Shown here: positions 1 to 9,834 of the stretch, one piece after another | Numbering within the stretch: the stretch's first letter is position 1 | Layout: the number at the start of each line of letters is the position of its first letter | From: Bromus sterilis | Taxonomy: Eukaryota; Streptophyta; Magnoliopsida; Poales; Poaceae | Assembly (NCBI GenBank): GCA_950022295.1 | Contig: OX465595.1 | Coordinates: 67,726,770-67,790,769 of the forward strand | Length of the DNA: 64,000 nucleotides | Reading direction: 5' to 3' | Notes under the pieces: generated by a model | Seen by the model: the letters and a program-made list of their open reading frames with translations, nothing else | Told to the model about the DNA's origin: nothing | Databases searched by the model: none | Position numbers and translations under genes: made by a program

Positions 1-1923
1 GGGACCTGCAGTTCAAGAACCCAACAGCAATTAAGGCCCAAGTACTCCCAGATTTTTCTGGTCGAGTGGACGGAGGTCCAGACACCAGGCCCCCCGGACT
101 TGTCGAACTCATGGACAATGTTCTTCGACGGGTCCAAATGACAGCAAGGAGCCGGAGCAGGAGTCATTCTGGTCTCCCCCAAAGGAATGAAGCTCAAATA
201 CGTCCTCCAGATCAACTTCAGCAACGCCTCCAACAACGAAGCCGAATACGAGGCACTACTCCATGGCATGCACATGGCCAAAACACGCGGTGCCACTCGC
301 CTCGTAATCTATGAAGACTCCAACCTCGTCGTCCAGCAGGCGATGAAAGACTGCAATGCAGTAGCCGACAACATGGCGGCCTATCAGAAGCTCTACAACA
401 CGCTCGAAGGAAGTTTCGACGGTTGCGAGCTCAATTATATCTCCATAGCAAACAACACAGAAGCCGACGAACTCACAAACATCGGCTCGACTCGGGGACC
501 AGTACCACCCGACGTCTTCCTCGAAAGCATCAGGCAGAGATCCATCAAAGTAAAAACAGCAGCACCCGAAGCAGCCGTAGATGACGACACCACTGAGCCA
601 GCACAGGTGGCATCAGCGAGTCCATCCGAAGGCAACAGCAGCCAAGCGGTCGAATCTACAGATCCAACAGCACTCGAAGGACCAGCGTGGACGAAACCGT
701 TCCTCCGATTCCTAATCGAAGGCACGCTACCGCAAGATGTCACAGAAGCTCGGTGCATCAGTCGTCGATATAAGGCATTCACAGTGATCAACAGACAGTT
801 ATACAAGCGCAGTATCACCCAGATACTCCAAAAGTGCATCGACGAAGAAGACGGCAAAGCCCTACTTCTCGAAATCCACGAGGGTACCTGCGGGCACCAC
901 GCGATCAGTCGAGTGCTCGTGTCCAAGGCATTCCGAGCAGGGTTTTATTGGCCCACTGCCATGAAAAACGCAGAAGACATCGTGCGGCGTTGCATCGCCT
1001 GTCAAAAATTCGCCAGCAGACCGTACGCTCCAGCCTCAGAACTCAAGACCATACCAATATCATGGCCGTTCGCCACCTGGGGACTCGACATGGTGGGCCC
1101 GTTCAAGAAATCATCAAAGGGAGGAATAACACACCTGCTAGTAGCAGTCGACAAGTTCACCAAGTGGATCGAAGCAGTGCCCATCACCAGCTCCACAGCC
1201 CTCACGGCAGTGAATTTTATCAAATCAATCATCTTCAGGTTCGGGGTACCACACAGCATCATCACGGACAACGGTACGAACTTCACAGCGGCAGAATTCC
1301 AGAACTTCTGCGACGAACTGGGCATCAAAATCAACTACGCGTCAGTCGCGCACCCGCAGTCCAACGGCCAGGTGGAAAAAGCAAATGGCCTAGTATGCAG
1401 AGGAATCAAAAAACGGCTCCTTGCACCACTCGAGCAGGCCGCAGGCAATTGGGTGGAAGAACCCCCTGTAGTACTATGGAGCCTGCGCACTACCCCAAAC
1501 ACCGCAACCTAGTACACACCTTTCTTCATGGTGTACGGGGCAGAGGCAGTACTACCACATGACCTCAAATTCGGGGCACCCCGGATTTCGGGATACGAAG
1601 AAGAGGAAGCAGGAGAAGCACTGCAAGATGACAAGGACACAGCAGACGAAGCAAGAGACACAGCCCTAGCAAGGTCAGAGGGGTACCAGGACAAGCTGCG
1701 CACTTACCAAAGCAGCCGCCTACGCACCAGAACCTTCAACAAAGGCGACCTTGTCCTACGGCTCATACAAGAGAAAGTCCACAAGCTTGCCCCCCAATGG
1801 GAAGGACCGTTCATAGTTTCATAAGTCATAGGAGGAGGCACCTATAGACTGAAGAGCCCGAAGACTAACGAGGACGTGGGAAATCCATGGAACTTAGCGA
1901 ACCTACGTCTGTTCTACCCATAG
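1..1923 (+). pseudogene. RNase H-integrase end of gypsy pol, broken
   Basis: C-terminal part of a Ty3/gypsy polyprotein. RNase H cleaves the RNA of the RNA:DNA hybrid; integrase inserts the cDNA. RNase H is seen from about 118, with FDGS (Asp codon 127), then NNEAEYEALLHG and YEDSNLVVQQ. Integrase follows: a His/Cys zinc region (HEGTCGHH ... CIACQ, about 870-1010), then the catalytic triad WGLDMVGP (Asp 1086), TDNGTNF (Asp 1267) and QVEKANG (Glu 1375), the last two separated by the classical 35 residues. A C-terminal chromatin/DNA-binding part ends with LANLRLFYP at 1921. Breaks: a frameshift in the T run near 55, TGA at 139, TAG at 1510 and TAA at 1822, all in the main frame. Codons downstream of each stop stay clearly pol-like, so the copy is recently dead rather than rearranged. 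Confidence 0.9.
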
Positions 1924-2001
1924 TCCCCACCAGTCATGCTCAAACTGGCAACTCATGTAACCGTTCGACGCAATAAAATGATGTTGCCCAAATACTACCA
2001 T

Positions 2002-2700
2002 CCCAAAGCACTCGGGGGCTCGAGTACAAACTCCCCTCGAGAGACGCTATCATCGCTCACGCGATCTTTACCCAAAGCACTCGGGGGCTTGAGTAAAAAC
2101 TCCCCCCGAGAGACGCTATCGTCTCTCACGCGATCTTTACCCAAAGCACTCGGGGGCTTGAGCACAAACTCCCCCCAAGAGACGCTATCGTCGCTCACGC
2201 GATCTTTACCCAAAGCACTCGGGGGCTCGAGGACAAACTCCCCCCGAAAGACGCTATCGTCGCTCACGCGATCTTCACCCAAAGCACTTGGGGGCTCGAG
2301 GACAAACTCCCCCCGAGAGACGCTATCGTCGCTCACACGATCTTCACCAAAAGCACTCGGGGGCTCGAGCACAAACTCCCCCCGAGAGACGCTATCGTCA
2401 CTCACGTGATCTTTACCCAAAGCACTCGGGGGCTCGAGCACAAACTCCCCCCCGAGAGATTCTATCGTCGCTCACGCGATCTATACCCAAAGCACTCGGG
2501 GGCTCGAGTACAAACTCCCCCCCCCCCCCCCCGAGAGACGCTATCGTCGCTCACGCGATATTCATCCAAAGCACTCGGGGGCTCGAGTACAGACTCCCCC
2601 CGAGAGACGCCATCATCACTCACGCGATCTTTACCTAAAACACACGGGGGCTATAGCACACCTCCCTCGGAGAAACGCTATCATCTCCCTCGCAGCCCGT
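2002..2700 (+). repeat. 69-bp tandem array (about 10 copies) with PPT-like core
   Basis: About ten direct copies of a 69-bp unit that begins CCCAAAGCACTCGGGGGCT and ends with a conserved TCACGCGATCTTTA. Copies start near 2002, 2070, 2140, 2209, 2278, 2347, 2416, 2488, 2567 and 2634 and differ by scattered substitutions; the last is the most degenerate. One copy holds a run of 16 C (2517-2532). The unit is 23 codons long, so long repetitive reading frames appear on both strands; I take these as a by-product of unit length. The core GCACTCGGGGGCT also forms the polypurine tract next to this element's 3' LTR. Confidence 0.9.
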
Positions 2701-3536
2701 AACTCACAAATAAGGGTACAATCAAAAACCCCTGATAGGCGCCACTTGCTGAAAACCGTATGGAATTAAAGGTAAGACACGGCTACAACCAGGCGGAACA
2801 CCAAGTACTTTGGAGAAATATGGATGGAGCTCAGGACACAGACAATCCTTTAGTCTTCACCTGATCACCAACGATCACCTAAAGACTCGGGGGCTACTCC
2901 CATCGGGAGCGCTGTCGCGCACCCGATAAAAGGCAGCAGTTAACAGAAAAACGAAAAAGGAAACAAATCTCAGCCTACATTCGACTCTCCAACTCGAACG
3001 TAGCCTCGGGGGCTACTCCCATCGGGAGCGCTGTCGCGCACCCGATAGAATCCATAGTAAAAAGGCTTGATGGACTCGAAGACAACTCTCGTTGAAATAG
3101 TTCACAAGCAACTCATACCACAAGGACTCGAAGACAGGTCGCATTGCAAAGGACTCGAACACATGCCAAGACTCAAGCACATTGGATAGAAGGCAGCTCT
3201 CATTACTCGAAGACAATCCTCATTACATGGAGAACCAACTTAGTTACAAAGACAGAAGCAGCCGACAAAGACTACAGCACCAATCACCCAAGGAATTACG
3301 ACTTCTACATGTGTGCCCATGCTGGGGTAATTGGCGCTAATACGACGAGCATCATCACAGACAAAGGAGGAGTCGAAGCGGCCAGCTCATGATGTCAATG
3401 ACATAACAAAAGGTGAAGCTCGACTTATTTGCGGAGCACCGAAGCCGATGCTCCACCAGCTTCTTCTCCAGCTCCACCAGCTTCTTCTCCAGCTCCAATC
3501 GAGCTGCCGACGAAGATGACGCCGCTGCCTCCAGTT
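2701..3536 (+). other. Non-coding internal region with two PPT-plus-hairpin modules
   Basis: No convincing ORF. Two near-identical modules lie at about 2884-2927 and 3003-3047. Each has CTCGGGGGCTACT followed at once by the inverted repeat CTCCC-ATC-GGGAG and a conserved GCGCTGTCGCGCACCCGAT tail. The first part repeats the sequence found at the element's own PPT/LTR junction. The rest is A-rich with repeated ACTCGAAGACA words. Confidence 0.6.
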
Positions 3537-4163
3537 CTACAAGGTCGCCTGGCGTGCCCGCTTGATCGATGGCTTGACGTCGTGGTCCTCTCCAGAGCTG
3601 GAGGACACAGCATTACCACCCGAGGAGTCGCTAGAGGATGAAGCCATTGAAGACATGGGCGTGGGACTCCCCGACCTGCCGGAATTGTCGATGCTTGTCT
3701 CCTGCCAGGACGGATCCATGCGATTGCCGCTCGGGTCAAAAGCGTGGATGGTGAGAGTATTTTCGCCATCAAAACGGCAACAAAGAGTATCACCATCACG
3801 CAAGTTCAAACACCGGGAAAACAACTTCCAGCCAAAACCAAGAAAAATCAAGCGGGAACTGTCGGTCTCCAACTCAACATAAGACGGAGGCCGAGAGCAC
3901 CCCTGGAGACGAAGAAGCAGGCCATCCAGGCTACGCTCAGAAACAATGGCAGCAAATGCAGAAGGAAGAAGAATGCGAGTAGCGTTCAGGCCACGGACGC
4001 ATACGAGAGAGTCGTAGCACCAAACACCCTCCTCTGAGGAAGAGGAGGAAGGCATCAACGCCGCACCACGACGGCCACCGCGAGAAGAGCGCGGAGTATG
4101 ACCACCGCGGCCACGGCGAACCCGGCCGCGGCCAGTCATACCTGCACCTCGCTTTGGCCCCAT
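3537..4163 (-). CDS. B3-domain-like protein, antisense to element 1
   Basis: Intact 208-codon ORF antisense to the retrotransposon that carries it. Residues 1-35 are Gly/Arg-rich and basic. Residues about 61-147 fit the plant B3 DNA-binding domain: LPSAF at 66-70, an F-x-GWKLF element at 108-115, then L-x-x-GD at 121-125, CRFDG at 129-133 and AFDPSG at 141-146. The C-terminus is Ser/Asp-rich and ends with a basic patch (KPSIKRARQ). B3 proteins bind DNA in the major groove as plant transcription factors; that this one is nuclear and binds DNA is inference. A TATA box lies about 70 bp upstream on the same strand, so it may be transcribed on its own. An upstream ATG at 4206 in another frame is the main rival start. 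The assignment rests on motif spacing alone. Confidence 0.6.
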   Translation of the reverse strand: MGPKRGAGMTGRGRVRRGRGGHTPRSSRGGRRGAALMPSSSSSEEGVWCYDSLVCVRGLNATRILLPSAFAAIVSERSLDGLLLRLQGCSRPPSYVELETDSSRLIFLGFGWKLFSRCLNLRDGDTLCCRFDGENTLTIHAFDPSGNRMDPSWQETSIDNSGRSGSPTPMSSMASSSSDSSGGNAVSSSSGEDHDVKPSIKRARQATL

Positions 4164-4229
4164 GAGAAGATGAAGAAGAGGAGCAAGATGGGCAGAGGAC
4201 GAACATTGCTGCTAGATGAAAAGAGGGGT

Positions 4230-4239
4230 CTATTTATAG
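4230..4239 (-). promoter_or_regulatory. TATA box for the antisense B3-like ORF
   Basis: On the minus strand this reads CTATAAATAG, a canonical plant TATA box, about 67 bp upstream of the ATG at 4163. A pyrimidine-rich leader (CTCCTCTTCTTCATCTTCTC) lies between them. The sense-strand LTR promoter could not produce this antisense transcript. Confidence 0.55.
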
Positions 4240-5554
4240 TGCACACCCAAAGGCACGCAGAAGCCCAGACGATAGGCAGCAAATAATTCAAAGACCAAGC
4301 ATGTCGGGCGATTCGAATTCTGAGACAGAGATGCTTTCACACGGGCGGCACTGTGTTCCGGACGCATCAAATCTCGCGCATGTTCAATGCGCGCATCGGT
4401 AACTCAACAGGCGGCTGCAGCACGCCACAAAAAGGCATCATTATGACCGGTCATGAAGACATGACGGTTCGCAGACAGAGCATCTTTGACGGTCATTGAA
4501 CAAGGAGATCGTTATCCCTATCAAGAAGAGATAAACCAAAAGTGGCAACACAAAAGAAATACAGCTTGCGGGGATTGTTTTACCTGATTAAAATACATTT
4601 CCTAAAATATATTTAACTCCCATCGGGAGCGTATCCACCCATGAGAGTCTCAGGTGCTCCCTCGCCTAGAAGAAAAAGACGTGCTCGAGTGATTACTCGC
4701 ACCCATGAGAGTCTCAGGTGCTCCCTCACCTAGAATAAAAAGACATGCTCGAGTGATTACTCGCACCCATGAGAGTTTCGGGTGCTCCCTCGCCACGACA
4801 CAAGATAAGAAGATCTACACTCGCTAGATCATACGGGCGCAGAGTATCGGGTGCTCCCTCACCCCTAGAGCGAAGGCGATACTCGAGTGATTACTCGCAA
4901 AACTCTGAATATCTGAGCACTCGAAGACCTCCCGAGCAAGTACTCCTCTACAATACTCCTCGCCCGAGCGCTCGACAAAGCTCCGCGAGTGACCGCTAAA
5001 ATAGCTCACTTGATTGTTTATTCCAAGTGGGTGCATTATTAACAAGGATCCGCGCCTCGCTAAAAAATACATATTCCTGGAACACGATACACTGTGCCCA
5101 GATGCCACGCAAGCTTAGTGTGTAGGTAAGACCCCGCTGCGCAGATCGGCCGGGCTGGGACTTGCTACAGAGCAATTTCACTCCAACCTTTTCCATGCGC
5201 TGCATGATAGAAAAAGGCGGGCGGACGCGCCAAGGCTACGTACTTAACAGGCGGCAATTGATCACTGTAAGACCTGCAGCGGCATGACTTTTTCTCGACA
5301 CCAGTGTTCCAAGCTCATGTCGAGGGACGTGAGTTTCATTGGGCTACTGCGGTATTTGCCACTAGAGCAATTCACCAAGGCTCGACCAGTCGACTCCTTG
5401 GGCCCTTTCAGCTTAGCATTCCCTCGAAACAGGTTTTGTCATGGCCCTAGACTGCCAGCGACCCGCGGTTGAACCGTGCAAACATCAAAACGACGCAAGA
5501 ATGGACTCGAGTCCCTGCGCGACTCTTCGAGCCCCCCAGGCACTCGGGGGCTAC
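4240..5554 (+). other. Non-coding 3' region of element 1, with 66-bp repeats and PPT
   Basis: No credible ORF. From about 4636 to 4895 a unit of about 66 bp, built around CCCATGAGAGTCTCAGGTGC and GCTCGAGTGATTACTCGCA, is repeated three times plus a degenerate copy. A further CTCCCATCGGGAG hairpin is at 4617-4629. From about 4985 to 5554 the sequence is clearly homologous to the reverse complement of 31176-31710 in element B, which marks this as the conserved 3' end of the family. The final bases (CACTCGGGGGCTAC, 5541-5554) are the polypurine tract that primes plus-strand DNA. Confidence 0.7.
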
Positions 5555-6001
5555 TGACGAGGGGGTGACCCCACGACTCCTATGGATGAGCCTACCCGGT
5601 GTACCCGAAGACGGGAGGCCCACAAAGATACCGCCTGGGCCCAGCCTTGGCCCACTAGTGACACCGACGTAGGAGTCCGCGACTCGTAAGGAAGGTGCAA
5701 ACCTGTCGTGCGGTACAAGATTAGGGTTAGGAAACATCATCTGTAATCCAAGAAGGGTTCCCCGAGACCTAGCCTAGTACATAAAAGCTAGGAGGGGAGG
5801 CGTCAAGACCATCCAACACACAATCTGTAACCCTAGCCTTGTGCGCATTAGCCTTGGCCTTCCCTGTAATCGCATCTCCAAGCAATAATATTGAGCAGGA
5901 ACGTATCCTCCTGTTAGCCGACGAGCTATCGTCCAACCTGTGCCTCTCATGACTAACCCGGGGTCCCTGACCACGGGATTTGCCGGGGTTGATACCCGTC
6001 A
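5555..6001 (+). repeat. 3' LTR of element 1
   Basis: 447-bp LTR starting TGACGAGGGGGTGACC just after the polypurine tract and ending GATACCCGTCA. It aligns along its whole length, with substantial divergence, to the two B LTRs read on the minus strand. A decayed TATA box (TACATAAAAG) is near 5778, where the B LTRs have TATATAAAG. Confidence 0.85.
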
Positions 6002-6697
6002 CTCGGGCCCAAAGTGACAAGCATTAAGAGCAACAAGTTGAAGCAAAGATGATAAACAACAATCTAGATGATAGGAAACATGCCCCCAACAATCTGATAA
6101 ACTATTACATCATCTAGCTCATCCAATCCCTACCATCCCCTTTGCCTAAATCAGGGAATTACTCACACATGAAAGGAGAATTCATGGAGGCAGGATGGAG
6201 TGGTGATGATGATGACGATGGTGATGATCTCCCCTCACCGGAGGCCAAAACAGCCTCCAGATTAGCCCTCCCGGAGAAGAACAGAGGGTGGCGGCGGCTC
6301 CGCAACGAGAATTGGTAAAACGACTTCTGTTTCGGGGTTTTCCCATCACGGGAACAAATAGGGGCCTCGGTAGGGCACCAGGGGAGGGGGCAGTCGCCCA
6401 GGCGGCCAGAGGGCGCGGCCCCACCCCTGGCCGCGCCAACAGGGCGTCTGGGGCCCCCCTGGCTTCCCTCTGGCCCCCCTTCTGGCTCCGGGCTCCTTCG
6501 GGTGTGTGGATTTTTTGGTATTTTCTGGGAATTTTCTGAGTTGTCCAAAAATCCATTTTCCTGCGCACAATAAAACCATACAGACAGCTCTGCTGAAAAC
6601 ATCATTAGTCCGGGTTAGTTTTGTCCAAATCATGCAAGAATGAGGGCAAAACAATAGCAAAAGTGTTTGGAAAAGTAGATCCGTTTGAGACGTATCA
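6002..6697 (-). repeat. Partial LTR of element H (TGATACG-type gypsy), minus strand
   Basis: Read on the minus strand this starts TGATACGTCTCAAACGG at 6697 and runs until cut by element 1 at 6001. It shares the layout of the A, C and E LTRs: TGATACGT start, a GC-rich leader with repeated CCAGAGGG/GGGGCC words, then an A/T-rich part. Sequence identity to those LTRs outside the start is low, so it is a different family of the same general group (Sabrina/WHAM/Fatima-like; name not secure). The right flank CCCGT (6698-6702) is presumably one copy of its target duplication in G. ORFs in the GC-rich leader are chance frames. Confidence 0.75.
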
Positions 6698-7303
6698 CCC
6701 GTAACCACACGGGTCCAGGCTCTCCACCGGGATCCACCTAACTAGTCGTTGTCGAGCCTCCACGAAGGCGTCCAGAAGAAGAGTCGAGGTAGTAATCAAC
6801 TGCAGCGGCCGATCAAGCAAAACATAAAAGAGAAAAGAAAAGAAAGAGGTGAAAATATATCAAAGTCTTGTAACTAATTTCTCACGGGTAAGAAGGGGGT
6901 AGTGGTGAGGTTGCAGACGCACTAGCAATATATGAGTGGCTAATGGTCTATTTTAGAGTAAGATGAGATCCTAGCATTCGATGAATAATCGCCTCCAACA
7001 AGTCTTGCTATCAACTACTTACTCAAGAATAACACCTATCCTTGTCCTCCTCTTCTCATCCCGACGAAGAAGAAGCAGTCAAGGCACACACCCGTTGATC
7101 AAGTTATAGTTATGATTCAGTTGATGTTATCTATGAACAAGACGTAGGTTCTAAGTCGTCCATAACCGTGGACAAGGCTTCTCGAAAAGATTTAACCCTG
7201 CAGAGGTGTACCAACTGCCCATTACAAAGCTCCACACGCACACCATCTCTCTCAGTTTCTACCCATCATAGGCAGCCATTTTATGATTTAGTCCCGAGAG
7301 ATC
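6698..7303 (-). repeat. Piece of the outer LTR G
   Basis: G sequence between insertions H and A. On the minus strand it contains ACCTCTGCAG and, 45 bp on, GGTTATGGAC; the same pair occurs with similar spacing at 17531-17580 in the solo LTR D, near that LTR's 3' end. This suggests G is of D's general type and that this piece lies close to the 3' end of the G LTR. No coding capacity. The last five bases, AGATC, are the left target duplication of element A. Confidence 0.55.
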
Positions 7304-7950
7304 TGATACGTCCAAAACGTATCTATAATTTCTGCTTGCTCCATGCCTCTTTTGTGTGATATTGCTATGATATTGATGAACTTCCATACACTTTTGATCA
7401 TATTTGGACTAACCTATTAACTCAGTGCACCCCAGTGCCAGTTCCTGTTTTCTGCTGTTTTTCTATTTCAGGTTTCCCCCATATTAAAAGTGCTCCAAAA
7501 ATTCGGGAAAATCCAATAAAAAATCAGCGATCAGGAAGATTCCTAAATCACCGAGGGGGGCCAGAGGGGACCCACTAGGGACCCAGGCGCCCTCCCGGCG
7601 TGCCCCAGGGTGGGGCCACGCCAGGGGGCCGCCTGGACCCCTGGTGGACCCCCTGGCTGCCCCCCTTCTCCTATTTAAACCTCGTGACGCAAAACCCTCG
7701 AGACGGGAGCCCTTTTTCGCGATCTCTCCTCTGTTCCGCCGCCGCCGCACTTCCAAGATCAGGAGCACCAGAAGACCTCTTCCCGGAACCCTGCCGGAGG
7801 GAGGAATCACCTCCGGGAGCTTCTCCACTGTAACGCCCCGGCCACACCCACCGGTTCCCGGCGTACGCCTGGCGGGATCTAGACTGTCCCCACAGACCAA
7901 CACTAGTCTTTCCTGCGCACTTTGTCCTCACTCGTGCGCACCCGGGAACA

Positions 7951-8030
7951 ACTTCCCGGTCGGTCACCCATCCTCAAATCGCACCAAGCCAAGCACGCTT
8001 AACTTTGGAGTTCTTTGGATCTGGGCTCCC
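7951..8030 (-). ncRNA. 5S rRNA-like domain in Cassandra 3' LTR
   Basis: On the minus strand this carries AGAACTCCAAAGTTAAGCG, TGCTTGGCTTGG and GAGGATGGGTGACC followed by GGGAAGTTG, matching the 3' two-thirds of plant 5S rRNA, including the RNA polymerase III internal control region (A-box, intermediate element, C-box). It is not a 5S rRNA gene. In Cassandra the domain is thought to give Pol III transcription and a 5S-like fold. Confidence 0.85.
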
Positions 8031-8372
8031 GGAAAAGAAGGTGCACCTTGTTGATATGAGTAGTCTTTCATTCCTACTAAGCCAGGATGTCACACACACC
8101 CACTCAAAGGAACCGACGTCCTCGTCGGCCCACAGGAACGTTCCCTCTTGGCACACGTCTGTGCGTCCAGTGCCGACACATGGCTCACCCATGTTCGCGC
8201 ACTGACCCGCACACGCCCGTGTAACCGCGAGGGTCGGCTCTGATACCATTTGTAACGCCCCGGCCACACCCACCGGTTCCCGGCGTACGCCTGGCGGGAT
8301 CTAGACTGTCCCCACAGACCAACACTAGTCTTTCCTGCGCACTTTGTCCTCACTCGTGCGCACCCGGGAACA

Positions 8373-8452
8373 ACTTCCCGGTCGGTCACCCATCCTCAAA
8401 TCACACCAAGCCAAGCACGCTTAACGTTGGAGTTCTTTGGATCTGGGCTCCC
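8373..8452 (-). ncRNA. 5S rRNA-like domain in Cassandra 5' LTR
   Basis: Second copy of the 5S-derived domain, in the LTR that acts as 5' LTR. It differs from the other copy at three places, one of them inside the AACTCCAACGTTAAGCG element, where this copy has ACG and the other AAAG. Confidence 0.85.
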
Positions 8453-9681
8453 AGAAAAGAAGGTGCACCTTGTTGATATGAGTAGTCTTTCATTCCTACT
8501 AAGCCAGGATGTCACATCCACCACCATGGACGCTTCCCGGATGAACCGTGAGTAGTCCACTTTGGACCATGGGTCTATGATTAGTAGCTATGTGATGTTC
8601 TCCTCCCCTCTTTGTTCTTCATGGATTTGACCTCGTGAGCTTCCCTACATGATCGAGGCACATATGTAATATTTCTGCTGTTGCTATGCTGAGTTTGCTA
8701 GGATCCGATGGATTATGAGATTATGTTCAGATTGTGATTGAGTTATATATTTGATTCTTCTCTTTTATATTTATGTTCTTGAGTAATTCTTGAATGTTCT
8801 CCGTTGTTGTTTATTGCTTTGGCCAAGTAGTAGGTAGTGACTACAAGAGGGAGCGTTATGCATGATTGTGGGTTCATGCCCCCCGATGACTAGCTTGAGT
8901 GACAGAAACATGAGTCTAGGGGATGTGTTGTTGCCACAAGGGGGAAAACAACGGTGCTTGTACTTGCGGGTGCAAGGATTGTTTACTTTACGCAAAGTTC
9001 TTTAATGCAGTTGTCTGTTGCTTTGAGTTTACACTTTGGGTGGGATTCGCAACTTAATACCAGCGAGATGTTCTGGATATATATCTCAAGGTGGATGATT
9101 AGTAGGTAGATGCAGATGGATTTCGGTCTACTTGTCTTGGCGTACCGCCCATGCTTTTGAGCCTCTTCCTTTCTTTATAGCATAATTAGCATTGGTTTGC
9201 GCACATAATCCTGTCAATTGCCCAGCTGTAATTTGTTTACCTCGCATGGCTATTTTATCGTCTTTTGGGAGAGAGACATCACTAGTGAACATCATAGGAC
9301 CCCGGTCCATATTTCCAATATTGTTTACACCTTCAATTTACTTTCAATATTTAATTTTCCATAGCTATCACTATCATTATTATCCCGTGCGTTTTATCCT
9401 TTATAAACGACAAGGCCGGAGGAATTGACAACTCCTCTGTACTCGTTGGGAAGCAAAGCTATTTGCTGTGTGTGCAGGTCCAGGTGAAGTAAGCAACCTT
9501 GAGTTGTGAACGGCGCCATTGTTCACTTCACCACCTTCTTGTCGATCTTGGAGTCCTACTGGTCGATCCTCAACCTTGGTATCTTCACCAAGGGAAATTG
9601 CCGCTACGCTACATCTCACATTCCACTTTGGGTAACCAAAGAGGGGCAAGAAGTAAACTCTCGTGACATCAAAGCAATTTC

Positions 9682-9699
9682 TGGCGCCGTTGTCGGGGA
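9682..9699 (+). other. Primer binding site of element A
   Basis: TGGCGCCGTTGTCGGGGA lies 10 bp after the 5' LTR. It matches the complement of the 3' end of plant tRNA-Asp(GTC) with one mismatch; E's copy (23287-23304) matches fully. Confidence 0.8.
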
Positions 9700-9834
9700 C
9701 TCCATCCTTCAAGATAGGGGAGTTGCACACTATCTTTTATCTTTGCCTTTTAGTCTTGTTTGATTACCTTTCAGTTTTTGCTTTAGTGTCCTTTATCAAA
9801 AATCAAAAAAATAGTTATCTTGCTTGCTGCTACT

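Larger units (their letters stand above)
1..6001 (+). mobile_element. Element 1: Tat-lineage Ty3/gypsy retrotransposon, 5' part outside window
   Basis: Plus-strand LTR retrotransposon cut by the left window edge. In order it shows the RNase H-integrase end of pol, a 69-bp tandem array, an antisense B3-like ORF, a non-coding stretch, a polypurine tract and the 3' LTR at 5555-6001. Pol order (RNase H then integrase) makes it Ty3/gypsy. The long region between integrase and 3' LTR with an antisense ORF is a known habit of the Tat lineage (Grande/RIRE2-like), so I place it there by inference. It is inserted in the minus-strand LTR H, which resumes at 6002; the right copy of its target duplication should be CTCGG at 6002-6006, but the left copy is out of view. 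Its 3' LTR and the 500 bp before it closely match element B further along. Confidence 0.85.
7829..8516 (-). mobile_element. Cassandra TRIM retrotransposon carrying 5S rRNA-derived LTRs
   Basis: Small non-coding LTR retrotransposon (688 bp) flanked by TCCAC (7824-7828 and 8517-8521). Two 266-bp LTRs (7829-8094 and 8251-8516) differ at three positions by my count. Orientation is minus: the PBS TGGTATCAGAGCC (plus 8236-8248), matching initiator-Met tRNA, follows the LTR at 8251-8516. Internal domain is only 156 bp with no gag or pol, so it is mobilised in trans. Each LTR contains a stretch highly similar to plant 5S rRNA, the hallmark of Cassandra. It sits in the leader of element A's 5' LTR, so it is younger than A. 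Confidence 0.93.
7304..9671 (+). repeat. 5' LTR of element A
   Basis: Starts TGATACGTCCAAAACG and ends CTCTCGTGACATCA. About 1.68 kb once the Cassandra insertion (7829-8516 plus one TSD) is removed. A TATA-like CTATTTAAA at 7671 precedes a GC-rich leader; Cassandra lies about 150 bp downstream of it. Compared with the 3' LTR, the first 600 bp differ far more than the last 1.1 kb. Confidence 0.9.

Noticed and set aside
435..926. Minus-strand ORF under integrase
   Set aside because: Shadow of the pol frame on the opposite strand.
2002..2700. CRISPR-like or satellite array
   Set aside because: Units are contiguous with no spacers and lie inside a retrotransposon of a plant genome.
7951..8452. 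Genuine 5S rRNA genes
   Set aside because: Only the 3' two-thirds match, both copies lie in LTRs with PBS and TSDs, and there is no 5S spacer arrangement; they are Cassandra LTR domains.
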